Positions 34,304-46,746 of a stretch of 64,000 nt of DNA are shown here, piece by piece. Numbering within the stretch: the stretch's first letter is position 1; every line of letters begins with the position of its first letter. Source of the stretch: Skeletonema tropicum (Eukaryota > Bacillariophyta > Thalassiosirophyceae > Thalassiosirales > Thalassiosiraceae); the NCBI GenBank assembly GCA_037178625.1, contig CM074143.1, forward strand, positions 806,001 to 870,000, read 5' to 3'. The notes under the pieces were generated by a model that searched no databases, was not told where the DNA came from, and worked only from the letters and a program-made list of their open reading frames with translations. The translations under genes were made by a program, and so were the position numbers.

Positions 34304-36222
34304 GCTCACCCACGGTTTCCCAACCCGACAACATTCGAGCTTCGTTCGAGAGTTTTGAGATTTTAAATTTTGAATTTATTTTTCATTTTTTTTACGTCTG
34401 CAGCTCCTCTACACGAAGCTTCTTTCTGCTTCATCGCTCAGTAGCGAGCCAATGATGTCATCTCATCTCAAATAAATACTCAATTTCGCTCATCATGATG
34501 TATTATGCATTCATCTGGCGCTAGGATTTTCGCTCCATTATGTATTAGCGCTATCGTAATCCAATCCTCCTTCACCTGGAATGACATCGTGTCTAGCTTC
34601 GATTTCTGTGTTGTGAAGCTCTCTGCAAGAAGCTGTGTACATAATGTAGCGACATGAACAGATCAAATAATCTATTCTAGAGCGACTATCGTTGTGCCCA
34701 ATTCTTCGTAACTCTCGTCCTCTTCGTCAGTATCAGATTCCTTCTCGTCGTTTTCTTCCATCATGGGAAGCCGAAGTGGAACTCTTTCTCAAAAGGCGTC
34801 AACTCTGCCGAACTCCTCCTCCTCTTCCTCGTCGTGCTCTCCTCCTCCTCCTCCTCCTCCTCTCTTGCAATGCGCTTGAGCTAGCCCGTTCTTTCGGCTT
34901 CCTCTTCGACTTGGTGTCTTTGTATATCTGCCCTATTTCTTTCGTAATAACACTGCTACTTCGGAGAAGAATCTTATTGATGATCAACTGCTTCCTCGGG
35001 TTTTTGTCATTACCAAATCTAGTTTTGTATTGAGTATGGCGTTTGCCACCTCTTCACTCAAAACTCCCCATCTGAAATAGAAGCGATTTCAGTTGTTACT
35101 GCGTCTGTTGTTGCTGTGGTGACTGATGCTGCGGTTGCAGCAGGTTGAGATCCGCCTCCGTAGAACAGACAGTAGCATTACCCTTATACCTTCTCATTGT
35201 TGCGTCATCATTGTCAATCATGGTCGTCTTCATTCGTCATCTCTTCTCTGCTTCTTTGTACTCGGTGTGTAACCGTAACCACTAGCAGAAGACGAACGAG
35301 AGGCAACTTTATTAGTAGTAGTCACGGTTGGTGCTTGTGATGTTCCGTTAGCACAATCAGAAATGCTCTCTACCGAAACTTTTGTCTTTGCCGCATCCCT
35401 TCCACTCTTTCTACCTCGCTCCTCTCGTCCTCCCAAATCCTTTTCTGTAGAAAATTTCCAAGACCTTTCTAAGAAACCATAATTCAGTTTTGTCGTTGAT
35501 GCCAATCCAATTTTTCAATCGGCGTGCCCCTCTCAACGCTGTTAATTGGAGAGGCCTCCGTCGATTGTGAGCAATCGCTCTGTGCCACTTTGTTCTTTGT
35601 TATTTTCTCCGAGCTTGAGGTGTAAGAAATAACCGGCATCGTCCCCAAAAACACGTCATCGAACACTACACACGTTCCCCCAGTGGCTTCATTATGAAGG
35701 CGCCTCGTACCAAGGTAAGGTAACGCCCCTCATATTGGATGAATTTTCGTCATATCCAGCAACCACGTTGCAAAGATCTTTTGTAATATTGATGTCATGC
35801 CATCTTTCCATCACAGCGTCATTTCGTCGTACGATGAAAGCAACTGGCAACTGCCTTCCGAAGTGTGGCTAACGCAGCTGCAGTTTTGAACGTTGTCATA
35901 ATACTCTACATTAGGCACTATCAACTATGGGGCCGTCAAACGATGAGCTGGGATTGTGATTCATACGGAGTAGTAGCGTCATTTTGAGCCACCTTCGGCT
36001 TGCGGCCCCAAAGTGCTTGTGTCGGCCTACGTGCCCGAAAAAGGGTCTTTATCGCTAACAACGCCCTAGTTATTTCCCCGCAACAGGGTGTCAAAAAAAG
36101 TTTTTTGAGGGTTTTTTAAAAATTCACTCGATTTATAGCAAAATCGAAATGGCCGCTTTCAGAACATTTGGGAAACCGTGCACCGTAGGAATTCAACCAA
36201 ATTTGTAGGAATTCAAAACCTT
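34304..36222. other. Gene-poor stretch
   Basis: No gene could be supported. Low-complexity ctc/tcc sequence lies at 34800-34870. Two overlapping minus-strand ORFs at 35230-35666 use non-ATG starts and are offset by one frame. They could be remains of a broken gene, but nothing in them is recognisable. Confidence 0.4.
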
Positions 36223-36705
36223 GACGAAACGTGACGCGCCCCCTTCCCGCCAATTTTTTTATTAGGAAAATGCTCTAGCTCTGGGTCCGAGCGGCCAAAA
36301 TTAAGTTTCAGGGAAGTGGTTTACATGCTATTCCCGAGATACTATCCTTTAGGTGACTATTATGTGAGTATATACTGTCCTGGGTAGGTGATGAAAGCGT
36401 ATATTTTCGTCGAGCTATGCATTTGAAGGTACCCTCTAGCTTCATGCTAGTCATGATGGCTGATGGCCGGCCAAATTTGTCTAGCAAAAAGCTAGTGTAC
36501 TCTCACATGCATTTCTCAGCAGAGAGTTGGAATTATCGGCCAACCAACATATGTACAGAACCCCCATTTCGGTCGACAAAAGGATGGTAGTACCTTTAAA
36601 GCCGGTACATCAACTCTTTCAATCTCGATTTTGGCCGCTCGGACCCAAAGCTAGAGCATTTCACTAATAAAAAATTGGCGGGAAGGGGGCGCGTCACGTT
36701 TCGTC
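36223..36705. repeat. Long inverted repeat, ~78 bp arms, ~326 bp spacer
   Basis: The left arm 36223-36301 reads gacgaaacgtgacgcgcc onward to gggtccgagcggccaaaat. The right arm 36628-36705 is its complement with only a few differences. The outer ends of the arms (gacgaaacg / cgtttcgtc) are the sharp limits of similarity, as in a foldback or MITE-type element. I see no convincing target duplication. The spacer has no coding capacity. Confidence 0.8.
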
Positions 36706-38266
36706 GATTTTTTTTTACGTGGATTTTGTACCAGAGTTCTACGTAAGGGGCGGGTGAGCGTCTGGAACCCCGCTTATAGATACTTATATAGGTGAGGTGG
36801 AAGGTGGAAGTGGGAAGTGGAAGATATCCAAGACGAAAGATTTTGAGTGAAGGACAACCGACTTGCTCAAACTAGAGAAAGATCTAGCTGAGTACCAGTA
36901 AGAATGAGAATGGATTCTTTCTTATTTACATCCTTAGGTAGATTTAGAGAAAGACAGGATAGGTACCAACTTGCTATCAATGATATTAAGAAGAGAAAAC
37001 CAACTTGCTACCATGAGAAGGCTACTTATAGACACAAATACCTTTTGCATATGCATTGACATCTGCTGACATCACTGAATAGAGCTGCCCGCCGAGAAAA
37101 AAAGCTCGTCATCGATGACACAATTATCTTTCACAAAGGAATTAGTATCAAAATTGGCGTATTGAAGTTCAAGTTAAGAGAAAGTAGCAGGTGCGACAAG
37201 GGAATAACTAGGTGCGGTAAGTGCACGCTGATCATCTCCTTGATGTACTTTTGCTGATCATATGCGAAAGTCGTACCACTGAGCCACTAGACGTCTAGTG
37301 GCTCAGTGGTACGACTTTCGCATGTGAACAGCATGTCTGAGTGTCATCTGTTCCCCCTTCACGACGATTCACGCATTGGTAATTCGACCGTTAACGTCTC
37401 TCTTCATTTTTCTCATTTTTTGTCACAATAGTATTCCGAACATGATGTACCTCATAGGGAGCCAAGATCCGCACTTGCTGCGGCCTTTCACCTATCCATT
37501 TTCCTCGATTCAGCGGAGCGTATCGCTCTAGTAGTTAGGCACTTTCTTGTTCACTTCCCATCTGGAGGGAGGAACTTGGTGAAGATCGAAGCTCGTCATC
37601 TTCCATCTATCTGCCGACGACATCATCCTCACCAAGTTCACATCCGAGATGTTGCAGAGCATTGCTCTCATTGTTTCATGATTTCATCATTAGACGACAT
37701 CAAACAACCTTCGAGCAATTACTCTTCATCATCCTTTTGTTTTTTCCCACCCACCCGCCCGGTTGACACTGTCGAAGTCCACTCTGGACTTTGGCTCTCG
37801 AGACCAGGCACTAACATAGTGTACACTCTGTAGAGCCTAATCACTAGAGATTCCAAGCATACTACTAAAGCAGTACTTGCGTCTTCTCTAGTCTCTCTCT
37901 TCCCAACCACGTGACAGCCACACAGGAGGATCAAGGCGCGACGCCGGTTTTCCGTAGGAAAATACGGAGACACGTAAATAATCGGAAGTTCGCCCAGTTA
38001 ACGTGACACATTTTATGAAGAATAGAAATTTTTGACAAGACGTTAACAGTCGCCTTGAACCATCGTGCCAACTGCCGAACCCTTTCTGCGCGATCAAACA
38101 TCAAAAATCATCTGCCGGCCCATGCCAGTAAGTAAGGATCTTCCAGCAAACGACACGACGCTACCCAGCACATCATTACATCATAAAAACGCGCACGCTG
38201 GAGGAATAATCTTTTGTCACTTATAACTGTGAAGCATCTCGTCTAATCTATCTGATATCTCCGAGC
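36706..38266. other. Gene-poor stretch upstream of SulP gene
   Basis: No gene was supported. It contains a purine-rich ggaagtgg tandem near 36800-36825, the 62 bp palindrome, and the promoter of the SulP-type gene at its right end. A small plus ORF at 37576-37833 does not begin with ATG (GTG) and has no recognisable features. Confidence 0.4.
37262..37323. repeat. Perfect 62 bp palindrome carrying tRNA-Ala-like sequence
   Basis: Two 31-base arms are exact complements with no spacer (centre agacgtct). The right arm contains gtggctcagtggtacgac, which fits the pol III A box and D arm of a tRNA. It continues beyond the palindrome into ttcgcatgtga, very like the anticodon arm of tRNA-Ala(CGC). No B box or acceptor-stem partner is visible downstream, so it is not a functional tRNA gene. 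Confidence 0.85.
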
Positions 38267-41200
38267 ATGGCCATCCGCTTTTTGCAGCACGATATTGAAG
38301 AGGGCGCTCCCATCATTGAGGAAGGAGTTCTCCCCGGCATCAGCGAAAATGAACCCGCCCCTTCCAACAACAACGGAGCACAAGCCGACCACAACCACAA
38401 GGAAGATGTCTTCCACGAAAATGGGGAAAGCCACAAAGATCATCATCATGGCCACGCCGCAAAACAACCATCCTACGTGTCTCAAATCGCATCCTCTGTA
38501 GTGTGCTTCGTCATTTACTTCGTCTTCTGCATCGTGTTCTCCTCGGTAGTATGGGATCCACTGCAATCATCTCGCGACCCCAACATCAATCCTCCTTATG
38601 GTGTGGCACAGGGCGTAGGAATCAATCTAATGGGCATTGCTGTTGGATCCGTATTCTTCGCGTGGAAGAGTGGATGTAAGGCCATCATCGCAGGGCCGGA
38701 CTTGTTGCCGATTGTATTCTTTGCCGAAGCAGGTGCTAGTGTGTATGCCTATTTGGCGAAGGCTAGTGCCGAAACGTTGCGCATGAACTGTGAAAATGGT
38801 GTAGTGGATGATGCTCATCGTTTCCTTGGAGGAGGTGGATATGCTGCCGATGTATCTGCTGATCCATGTGATCTCTTCCATCGCCACCTTGCTGGTGAAG
38901 AAGTTTACCTTGATGAAGATTCCATATCCAAGGTCGTTCCTACTACTCTTGTGGTTATGATGATTGGCAATTTGGTAACAGCATTGGTATTCTATGGGTT
39001 GGGAAAGGCGAAAAATACAGCTAGTGTTATCGGGTGTATCCCTGCGAGTGTTGTGGCTGGATTTTTGACTTGTATTGGTTACAAGGTATGTATTATTTTT
39101 GCATTGCTTATTTTACTCCAAATACTTGCCTACGTCATTCTTCTCACTGATCCAAACTGTGACTCCAATCATCAACGGAACAGGTCATTAAACTAGCAGT
39201 TCTGATCACAACTGGATACTCTTTCAAGCAAAAATACATCAAGGTGAGGAGTTTGATAATTTTTCATGTGTTCAAAAATGTGTTTTGGGTTGTCAACTAA
39301 CCAAGTCTATTGTTTCCAGAACCTTGGCATTGATGAATGGCATCGCAATGATCCCTGGCTACCCCTCTTCCTTGCAATGATATATGGAGTAGCACTCTAC
39401 GCGTTTAAACATCTGCACATCATCTCCACTGACAGGTTGATTTTGGCGTTCATCTTTCTTCCACTTGTCCTATTCTTCATCGTTATTGCCGGTAGTGGAG
39501 TGTCAATGGATTATTTGAGAGAAACTGATTGGTTCCTAACACAAGATAGAGATGGACTTGGATGTACCTACCGCTGTGCTTATACGTTCGTGAATTTTTG
39601 GCAAACACTCCAAGTTGCTTACGGAGGTATCTTTACGAATCGTGTCGCTTGGGCTGCCGTGCCACGTTGTATCCCGATCTTTATCATGGGATCTGTTATG
39701 ACTTCATTGGACAACATGCTAAAGCTCACAAGTTCGGAGAAAGCCCTTGGTATGGATTTGAACTACAACAACGAGATGAAGTTGGGTGGTAAGGCGACAG
39801 CCTTTTCTTCTTTCCTTGTCGGATCTCCAGCATATGGTCAGACCAAGTTTAACGTGATCAACCTCAGCATCACTGGGAATAGCGAGAGCTCGTTATCAAC
39901 TCTCTTGCTCGGTGGTATTTGCCTGGTAGTATTCCTTTCTGGGGCGGTGGGAAATATCATTAACATCATGCCACGGTTTCTACTAGGAGGGTTATGTGTC
40001 TTTGCAGGAGTAGGCTTCTTGTACGAGAATTTGTGGGAAGGCCGAAAGAAAATGGGAAGAGCCAGTTTTGCTATCGTCTGGGTGAGTTGACTGATACGTT
40101 ATCATTGCTTGCGAACATTTGTATGTTTTGTTGTCGCTGACTATTTCCTTCAATTCTGCAGATTATATTCTTAGTCAACTTCATTTGGGAGTTTTTTGTG
40201 TTACAAAACCTACCTAAAGATATTCAACCCATGGTGCCAGGTCTATTGGTTGTATTTGTGCTTGGTGTTGTCCTTTCGACGTTCGAGTTCATGTTTGCGT
40301 TCATGCACAAAGCGAAGGAACCTTCGATTCGTGGTGGAGATGTTTGCTGCTCGTCAGCTGTCCGTTCTGAGAAGCATGACAACCAGTAAGTAGCCGCAAC
40401 AACATGATGTGATGGATAAATGCCAGTTGCGTTTTTGTCTCACGATGTGTTACTGTCTTTGCTTCTTAGACTGGCCGTCATGTCATGTTGGTTCCATGTC
40501 TTCAAAGTTGATAGCTTTGTCTTCTTCGGTACAGCCAATACTTTGTATCAGCAGCTCAAGGCACATATCTCACACGAAAAAGTGTCGAAGCCCAAGGCTG
40601 AGCGGACGAAATATCTCATCTTTGACTTGACCGAAGTCACGGGTATTGATTGTTCGGCTCGCGATGTCTTCTACAAGGTCCACCGTCTGCTTAAGAAAGA
40701 AGGAATAAATCTTGTTTGGGCCATCACGAATCCAAAGGTTGAACAATCATTCGAGGATCAGGGTTTGTACGTTGGTGCGTCACATTTTGACTCACTTGAC
40801 CTTGCATTGCGTCATGTCGAGGATGAGCTGCTTCAAAAAGCACATCGCCTGTCGGAGAAATGGTTGGTAAATAAAACAGTTCGTAAAATCTTTCAGCGGC
40901 AAGGTGAGAAGGAATCATTTCAACTTGTGATGGTTCATGACTTGCTTGGTTCACTAACAGCTTAGCGTCTGCTCTTCTCTCTCAGTTCTGGTCAATGTCT
41001 TCAACATCAGTGTACGAGCCGAAGAAAAGAACTTTTCTTCATCTCGTCTACGTCCATGGTCAGAAATCATTACACTATCTAGTGGCGAGGAGCTTGGTGG
41101 CGAAGACGATGACAACTTGTATCTAATTTATGCTGGGGAGGTTCAAGTTCAAGAAAGAGACGGCAGCAAATTTGATTGCTTTACAGGAAGCTTCTTCAAC

Positions 41201-42519
41201 CTTGATCACGTCCTTGTCTCGATCGGAGCAGTCGCCGGACTGCCATCAACCACCGGGGCAGTCGCCACCAAAGATAGCACGATCCTCGCTGTCTCTAGGA
41301 AAAATTTTCTAGCCATGCAGAAACAAGATTCGGCCCTCGCACAAAAGCTTCTACTCACCCTACTTGCGCAAAAAGAGTCAAACCGTCCTGGGCGTACACG
41401 CACTCGAGTACACAGGGATTCGTCTGAAATTAGCGATGATGAAGACGAAGATGCTGGTATTCATGGAGTTGCTAAAAGACTTTTCACGGGTAATGATTAC
41501 AAAATCAGTCTCACAGATGCGCAGATTGCGAGGTTCAGTGAAGTGTTTGATCTCATTGTTGAGCCTGGAGAGACCGAAATTCCAATGGATATTTTTTCTA
41601 ACTTTGTCAGTATGGAGGCGCGTTTGTTGGGATCAGGTAAGCTCAACTGAGTTTTAGGATTTCATACTCATTTGCTCTTTCATTCTCAAACTGATCATCC
41701 TGTTTCCGATGACCAATCATGAAATGGTTTTTGCTTCTCTCACTCTCAGCACTTTCTCGAGAAGAGTTTATGGAAGTGATTGATGCAAGTGGCATCGATG
41801 AGGATGGAGATGGTTCATTGTCAAAGGACGAGTTTCTTACTTTTTTGGGAGGTCTCTTTCTTGAGAATATTCCGTCAGGGGAGGTTGAAGCTCTCCGTCA
41901 AGCATATGATGCGGCGGTGGCTCTTAATCCTGATGCCCCTATGGACGATGCAAGAGTAGAGTCATTGTTTAAAGAATTGGGCTTTAGTATGAAGAGCTCC
42001 AATATGGGAGATGTAATCGGTGTGATCGATGCGGATGATGATGGTGACGTGGACTTCGATGAGTTCCTAACTGGAATCGGCATGATGAAGAAAATGACTC
42101 TTCTTTCAAAGCAGCTTGACACGGCCTTCAGTAGTTACAAGAATCAGTCCTTAATTGAGAAAGAAAAATTGAAACGTCGATCAACTCTTGAGAAAACGTC
42201 CCAGGCACCATCCCGAAGAAATCTCCTTTCGTCGGGAATCTCTGCCATTTCCAAAATGAGTACGAGGAATATTAATGTTGCACAATCACAAGAGGATGTC
42301 TCTGATGACGATGGGGGTGTTGAGCTTGATGCAAGTGATCTCATGGCTTTCCTACATGTCGAGCGCGACTTGGCGGAAGAGATGGTCTTTCTCGCTGACC
42401 AGGATGACGTAGAGGTAGAGAAGAAAGATTCTGATGGAGACTCCACTGGAGAAAGTGTGACGTGCTACCGTTCTATTGATAGAGCGGAATTTCAGCAGTT
42501 GATTCGAACCTGGTCGTAA
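38267..42519 (+). CDS. SulP-type transporter with STAS, cyclic-nucleotide-binding-like and EF-hand domains
   Basis: Seven exons (38267-39085, 39184-39243, 39320-40081, 40162-40385, 40470-40903, 40986-41636 and 41750-42519) keep one frame and encode 1239 residues. An acidic/His-rich head is followed by a SulP-like membrane domain at about 70-600 (GVGINLMGIAVGSVFFAW, IIAGPDLLPIVFF). A STAS domain follows at about 632-745 (KYLIFDLTEVTGIDCSARD). A CAP/cNMP-binding-like domain lies at about 775-905 (NLYLIYAGEVQVQERDG, DSTILAVSRKNFLAM). Two EF-hand loops lie at 1000-1011 (DEDGDGSLSKDE) and 1077-1088 (DADDDGDVDFDE). The SulP-STAS-cNMP order is known from fungal YGR125W/Vsb1-like proteins. The calcium-binding tail is an additional feature. 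The substrate is unknown, and regulation by Ca2+ or a nucleotide is inferred from domains only. Confidence 0.85.
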
Positions 42520-43161
42520 GCTTTGCCGATTGTCCTTGTGATTGTACAGGTCAGATGTAAAGTTATTTATTGGATTGGAAGGGGTAGGTACTTAGGGGTA
42601 GGTGGCTGTAGTTAATAGGAGAAAATTGTTTAGATAATATTTGTAAGAAAAAGTTTGAGTAGGGCAATGTTAGAGTTTAAGCCACGCAAAAAATGTGTTA
42701 GTACGTACGTACTCCCATCACACCTTCACTACTACTACTCCAAGGAGGTGGGGTCGCTGCTGTCTGTGAGGATAGTGTTATAATGGGGTTGGCTAGCTGG
42801 ATCTTTAAGTAGTGTGGGATTTAGTACGATATAGTCATTTATTTCTATAACAGCAAGCGCCTAGGGGTTGCACAAACACTGCCCGAGCACTTGTTAGTCC
42901 ATTTGTGGGAAAGACATGTAATGCCCGAAGGCTAATAAGTTACACTCACACTCCAACTATTGATCGCAAATGACCTAATACAAGCGAATACTAGGATCAT
43001 GTTCAACCAAGCTCGGAGGCCGGCGGTATAAGGTGTTGGCGCGCCATATTGTCCGCCGCACCATCGCTCGCCTTTAAAAATTTGAATTTTGGATTTTGGA
43101 TTTTGGTTTTTGACAATGACATAAATCGGCACCGCCTTCACCCTTCACCGACAGCCTGACA
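42520..43161. other. Intergenic, UBA2 promoter
   Basis: No coding frame is supported. A short tandem of the word ggattttg, and A/T-rich sequence, lie just before the UBA2 start (43080-43120). Confidence 0.45.
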
Positions 43162-45562
43162 ATGTCCAACACATCAACCGAGAACACACCTGCCTGCCCA
43201 CCCCTCCTCCGCGGCATTCGCGCCGCCCTCGGCCCAGACCTCCTAACTCAGATCCTCGATTCCAAAATCCTACTAGTCGGGTCAGGTGGAATTGGCTGTG
43301 AACTCCTCAAAAATCTTGCCCTCAGTGGCTTTCGCAATGTTGACGTCATTGACCTTGATACAATCGGTGAGTTACAATGGATGAAGATTTCGTCATTAGA
43401 GAGCGCTGAAGGAAGGATGACTCATTTTTTCGATGTATCAAATTGATGGAGGAGAATGTTACAAAGAGTACACAAGATGTGTCCTTCTTGTGATCTGTAT
43501 CTTTCATAAACTGATTATTTGCTCACACGCCATCTCAGATGTCAGCAATTTAAATCGTCAATTCTTGTTCCGCAGTCAACATGTAGGCATGCCCAAATGC
43601 GTTGTGGCAAGTGAGGCGGCGCTAAAGATGGTACCACCGTTGCCATCACAACAAGATGATAAGGGGGTGGCCAAGTATACACCCTACCATGGAAATGTTT
43701 GTGACAATTCAAAATTTAATGTTCCGTACGTTCAAAAATTCCATCTTGTACTCAATGCATTAGACAATATTGCCGCACGACGTCGAGTCAATCGATTATG
43801 TCTTGCTGCCAGTGTACCACTCGTTGAAGCGGGAACTAGCGGATATTTGGGGCAAGTGACAGTGATTGACAAGAGCAGTAATACTGAATGTTATGAATGT
43901 CAACCCAAGCCTACGCAGAAAGTGTACCCTATTTGCACAATTCGGAGTACACCGAGTCAACCTGTCCATTGTATTGTGTGGGCAAAGGAAATGTACAAGT
44001 TATGCTTTGGACCAAATGTGGGAGATAGCATGTTGTTTGAGGATGAGGAGAGTTTGAGGGCGGAAAAGGCGGCTGAGGAGGAGAAGGAGGGAGGTGATGA
44101 AGGTGCCAATGGGAAAGAGAGTAATGATTCAGCTACTAATGCTGCCAAGACAAACGGGGAAGAGAGTGGGGAAAAGAGCACGTACATGGATCTCATTGTT
44201 GAGCTTCGATCACTCTTGGGAGTAGGCACAGGTGACGAAAAGAAAGTATTGGAATCAGGTGATGATGAAAAACGAAAGGAATTGCTATCCAAGGCTCGTG
44301 AATCTCTAACAGCACTGTTTGTGACAGAAATTGAAAAACAGATTGGAATGGATAGATACAAAACTGCGGAAAAGGTCCCTGTTCCTGTGTCGTCGGATGA
44401 TCTTGCCAAGTGCTCTACCACAATTACCGGTGAGGGAGAAGATCATCTCCTCCCACCCACTGAAAGGAAAGATTATGCACCTACTCAAATTTGGTCTCCG
44501 TCTGATTGCATTCAAGAATTAGCCTCCTGTTTCCTTGACGTGGCCGCCTCTACCAACCAACCATTACCCGAATTTGACAAAGATGACGACATGGCCATGA
44601 GATTTGTCACTTCTGCATCCAATTTGCGCTCGTACGTATTCCAAATTGACCCTATTCAAAGTTTGTACAGTGCCAAGGGTATCGCTGGTAATATCATTCC
44701 GGCCATTGCCACGACGAATGCAATCGTGGCAGGTCTGCAGGTGTTACAATGTTTTCATATCTTGAAAGCTCAATTGAGTACATCGAGCAAGAGTAATGGC
44801 AATGATGATGATGGAGCAGTTGATGAAATTTCAAACCTGAAAAAGACATGTCGTTATACTTACTGCTTACGAGATAAAACACGAAAGGGGTACTATCTCC
44901 AACCGACAACTCTGCCGGACCCCAATCCCAACTGCTTTGTTTGTCGAAATGCCATCATTTCACTCACTCTCAACACTCAAGAGTGGACATTGGATATGCT
45001 ATTGTCACGTGTGATCAAGAAGGAATTAGGATTTCAAGAACCTACAATTCTCGTTGGAGGGGATATTGTTTATGAAGAGGGTGAAGATATTGATCCGTCG
45101 GAGTATGCAATCAATCTACCCAAAAAGTTGGTGAATTTGCCGTCGGGTGGTGTAACTCATGGAAGTGTCATTCGTATTGAGGATTATTCACAGGATTTGG
45201 AAGTTGATGTGAATGTGTCTCATAAAGATAAGTGGATGATGAAGGCAGATGACGATAAAGGCGCAGAAAAGGTGGATGATCGTGAGGAGATTGATAAGTT
45301 TGAGATAGGAGGGAAGAAACCTGTTGCTGCGGCTACTGCAGCTGATTCGTCTGATGGTGCAAAAGATGATGTTGCTCAGGATCCTGCTGCAGCTGGGGAC
45401 GATGATGACGACGATATTGAGATCATTATTGAAGATGATACTGCGAAGGACACTGCTGCCGCATCCTCAAATGGAAAGAAACGAAAATCTGGCACCGAAA
45501 ATGATGGCAACAAAGCAAAAAAGGCAAAGGTGGACACAGACGAGGTGATTGAAATTGAGTAG
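43162..45562 (+). CDS. UBA2: SUMO-activating enzyme subunit 2
   Basis: Two exons (43162-43366 and 43539-45562) join in phase 1, giving 742 residues. The adenylation domain begins with the nucleotide loop GSGGIG (40-45). The splice restores [16 protein letters not shown], the typical E1 motif. The E1 catalytic cysteine is C201 in [19 protein letters not shown]. The CxxC pairs for zinc are present (CYEC at 186-189, CFVC at about 500). The ubiquitin-like domain and an acidic tail follow. The C-terminus has a basic KKRKSG / KKAKK nuclear signal and ends in V-I-E-I-E, which could be a SUMO-interacting motif. With its SAE1 partner it activates SUMO and passes it to UBC9. Confidence 0.93.
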
Positions 45563-45660
45563 GTTACTTTTTACTTTACCTCTATCAAAAAAGTAACCTG
45601 CTTCGACAAGTATCTAGGGATAAGTTATAATGCATTTTGTTTTCATGAAATCGGAGGTGA

Positions 45661-46746
45661 TCACAATTCTGAGTCCGCAGTTCCGGCTTCGGACGAATCG
45701 AAAGTATAGTTCGATGTAGCGTGTGTTACACCTCCGTCGAAATGAAGAAGATCGTTTGGAATTAAGTTGTTGGTCTCTCCACTTGAGTCAGATTTTTCGC
45801 TGCAACTGCTATCGTCGTTGCTACAGTCAGAGATGTCATCATTCACTCCATCTTCATCCTTTCCTGTCGATGCCATCCGAGACACTCTTTCAACTACAGA
45901 CTTGAGCACATCATTTCCTCCGAAGAAATCGAAGTTGATTGAACAAGATGTCCTCGTCGTCTCGGGGGGTGTTGGGATGTGTTGGTTAGGAGGGCTCATC
46001 GTATCTGATGATGAATCAACAGTGAACTGTCCTGAGAGCAGATCGCTCGGAGTACCAGTAATGATCATTTGACCGACTGCTTGACTCTCTGCATGACTCT
46101 CTGCTTGACTTTCTTCATCTAAGTGGCTGCTGGTCGTGTAATCAGAAGGAAACTCTTCTTGTTTGGTGGTGTCATCATTCTGGGTGCTGTCATCATACTG
46201 GGTGGTCTCATCATCTCCATCGTCTTCTTCATCTCCATCGTCTTCGTCATCGGCATGATGTTCGGAGTTCTCGGCGCTCACAGCGTAAATAGAACGCCAA
46301 TCCTTGAAGAGTACCGCCGCATCTCGTGCTTGTGACGATATGGTAAAAGTGGCAAAAGAGTCGGTAAGAGAGTCCTCCATACTACCGCTACCGCTACCGC
46401 TACCACTGCCATAGGCGTCATTGCCGAAACTTTGTTGACTCGGCATCTTTGAAATTTGATACTCAAAAGAGTGGTTAGCAAGACTTTGACTCAAAGAAGA
46501 AGTACATGATGTCTCCGCGGTGCTGATGGTCAGTTTTGATTGAGTCTTTTCGAGGAAACCATCCAGTTTCTTCTTCTGTCTGGGAACAACAGGCTTCTGC
46601 TGCTGCTGAGTGTTCGCTGCGGTGTTGCGTTTTGCCCTTTTCAACCTTTTTTGAAGCATCAACAATCTGGAAGAGCTGACGAGGTTATCATTTGATACTG
46701 AAGTCCATCCTGACCGCTGTGAACGTCTTGATGCGTCGTCTGCCAT
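45661..46746 (-). CDS. Disordered acidic protein of unknown function
   Basis: This intronless ORF of 361 residues starts at an ATG (complement 46744-46746). The N-terminus is basic (RLKRAKRN, RQKKKLDGF). The middle is Ser-rich with a (GS)n run. A short ordered-looking stretch (ARDAAVLFKDWRSIYAVSAEN) precedes long Asp/Glu- and Thr-rich repeats. Most of the chain is predicted disordered by composition. It lies tail-to-tail with UBA2, 98 bases apart. No family was recognised. Low complexity could inflate an ORF, but the ATG start and single open frame favour a gene. Confidence 0.55.
   Translation of the reverse strand: MADDASRRSQRSGWTSVSNDNLVSSSRLLMLQKRLKRAKRNTAANTQQQQKPVVPRQKKKLDGFLEKTQSKLTISTAETSCTSSLSQSLANHSFEYQISKMPSQQSFGNDAYGSGSGSGSGSMEDSLTDSFATFTISSQARDAAVLFKDWRSIYAVSAENSEHHADDEDDGDEEDDGDDETTQYDDSTQNDDTTKQEEFPSDYTTSSHLDEESQAESHAESQAVGQMIITGTPSDLLSGQFTVDSSSDTMSPPNQHIPTPPETTRTSCSINFDFFGGNDVLKSVVERVSRMASTGKDEDGVNDDISDCSNDDSSCSEKSDSSGETNNLIPNDLLHFDGGVTHATSNYTFDSSEAGTADSEL

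Noticed and set aside
35230..35666. Two overlapping minus-strand ORFs as a gene with a frameshift
   Set aside because: Neither starts with ATG, the composition is low-complexity, and no motif is recognisable.
37262..37360. tRNA-Ala gene
   Set aside because: The A box and an anticodon-arm-like stretch are present, but no B box, T arm or pairing acceptor stem can be found.
42492..42515. Pol III B box (ggttcgaatc on the minus strand)
   Set aside because: It lies inside the last codons of the SulP-type gene and has no A box at the right distance.
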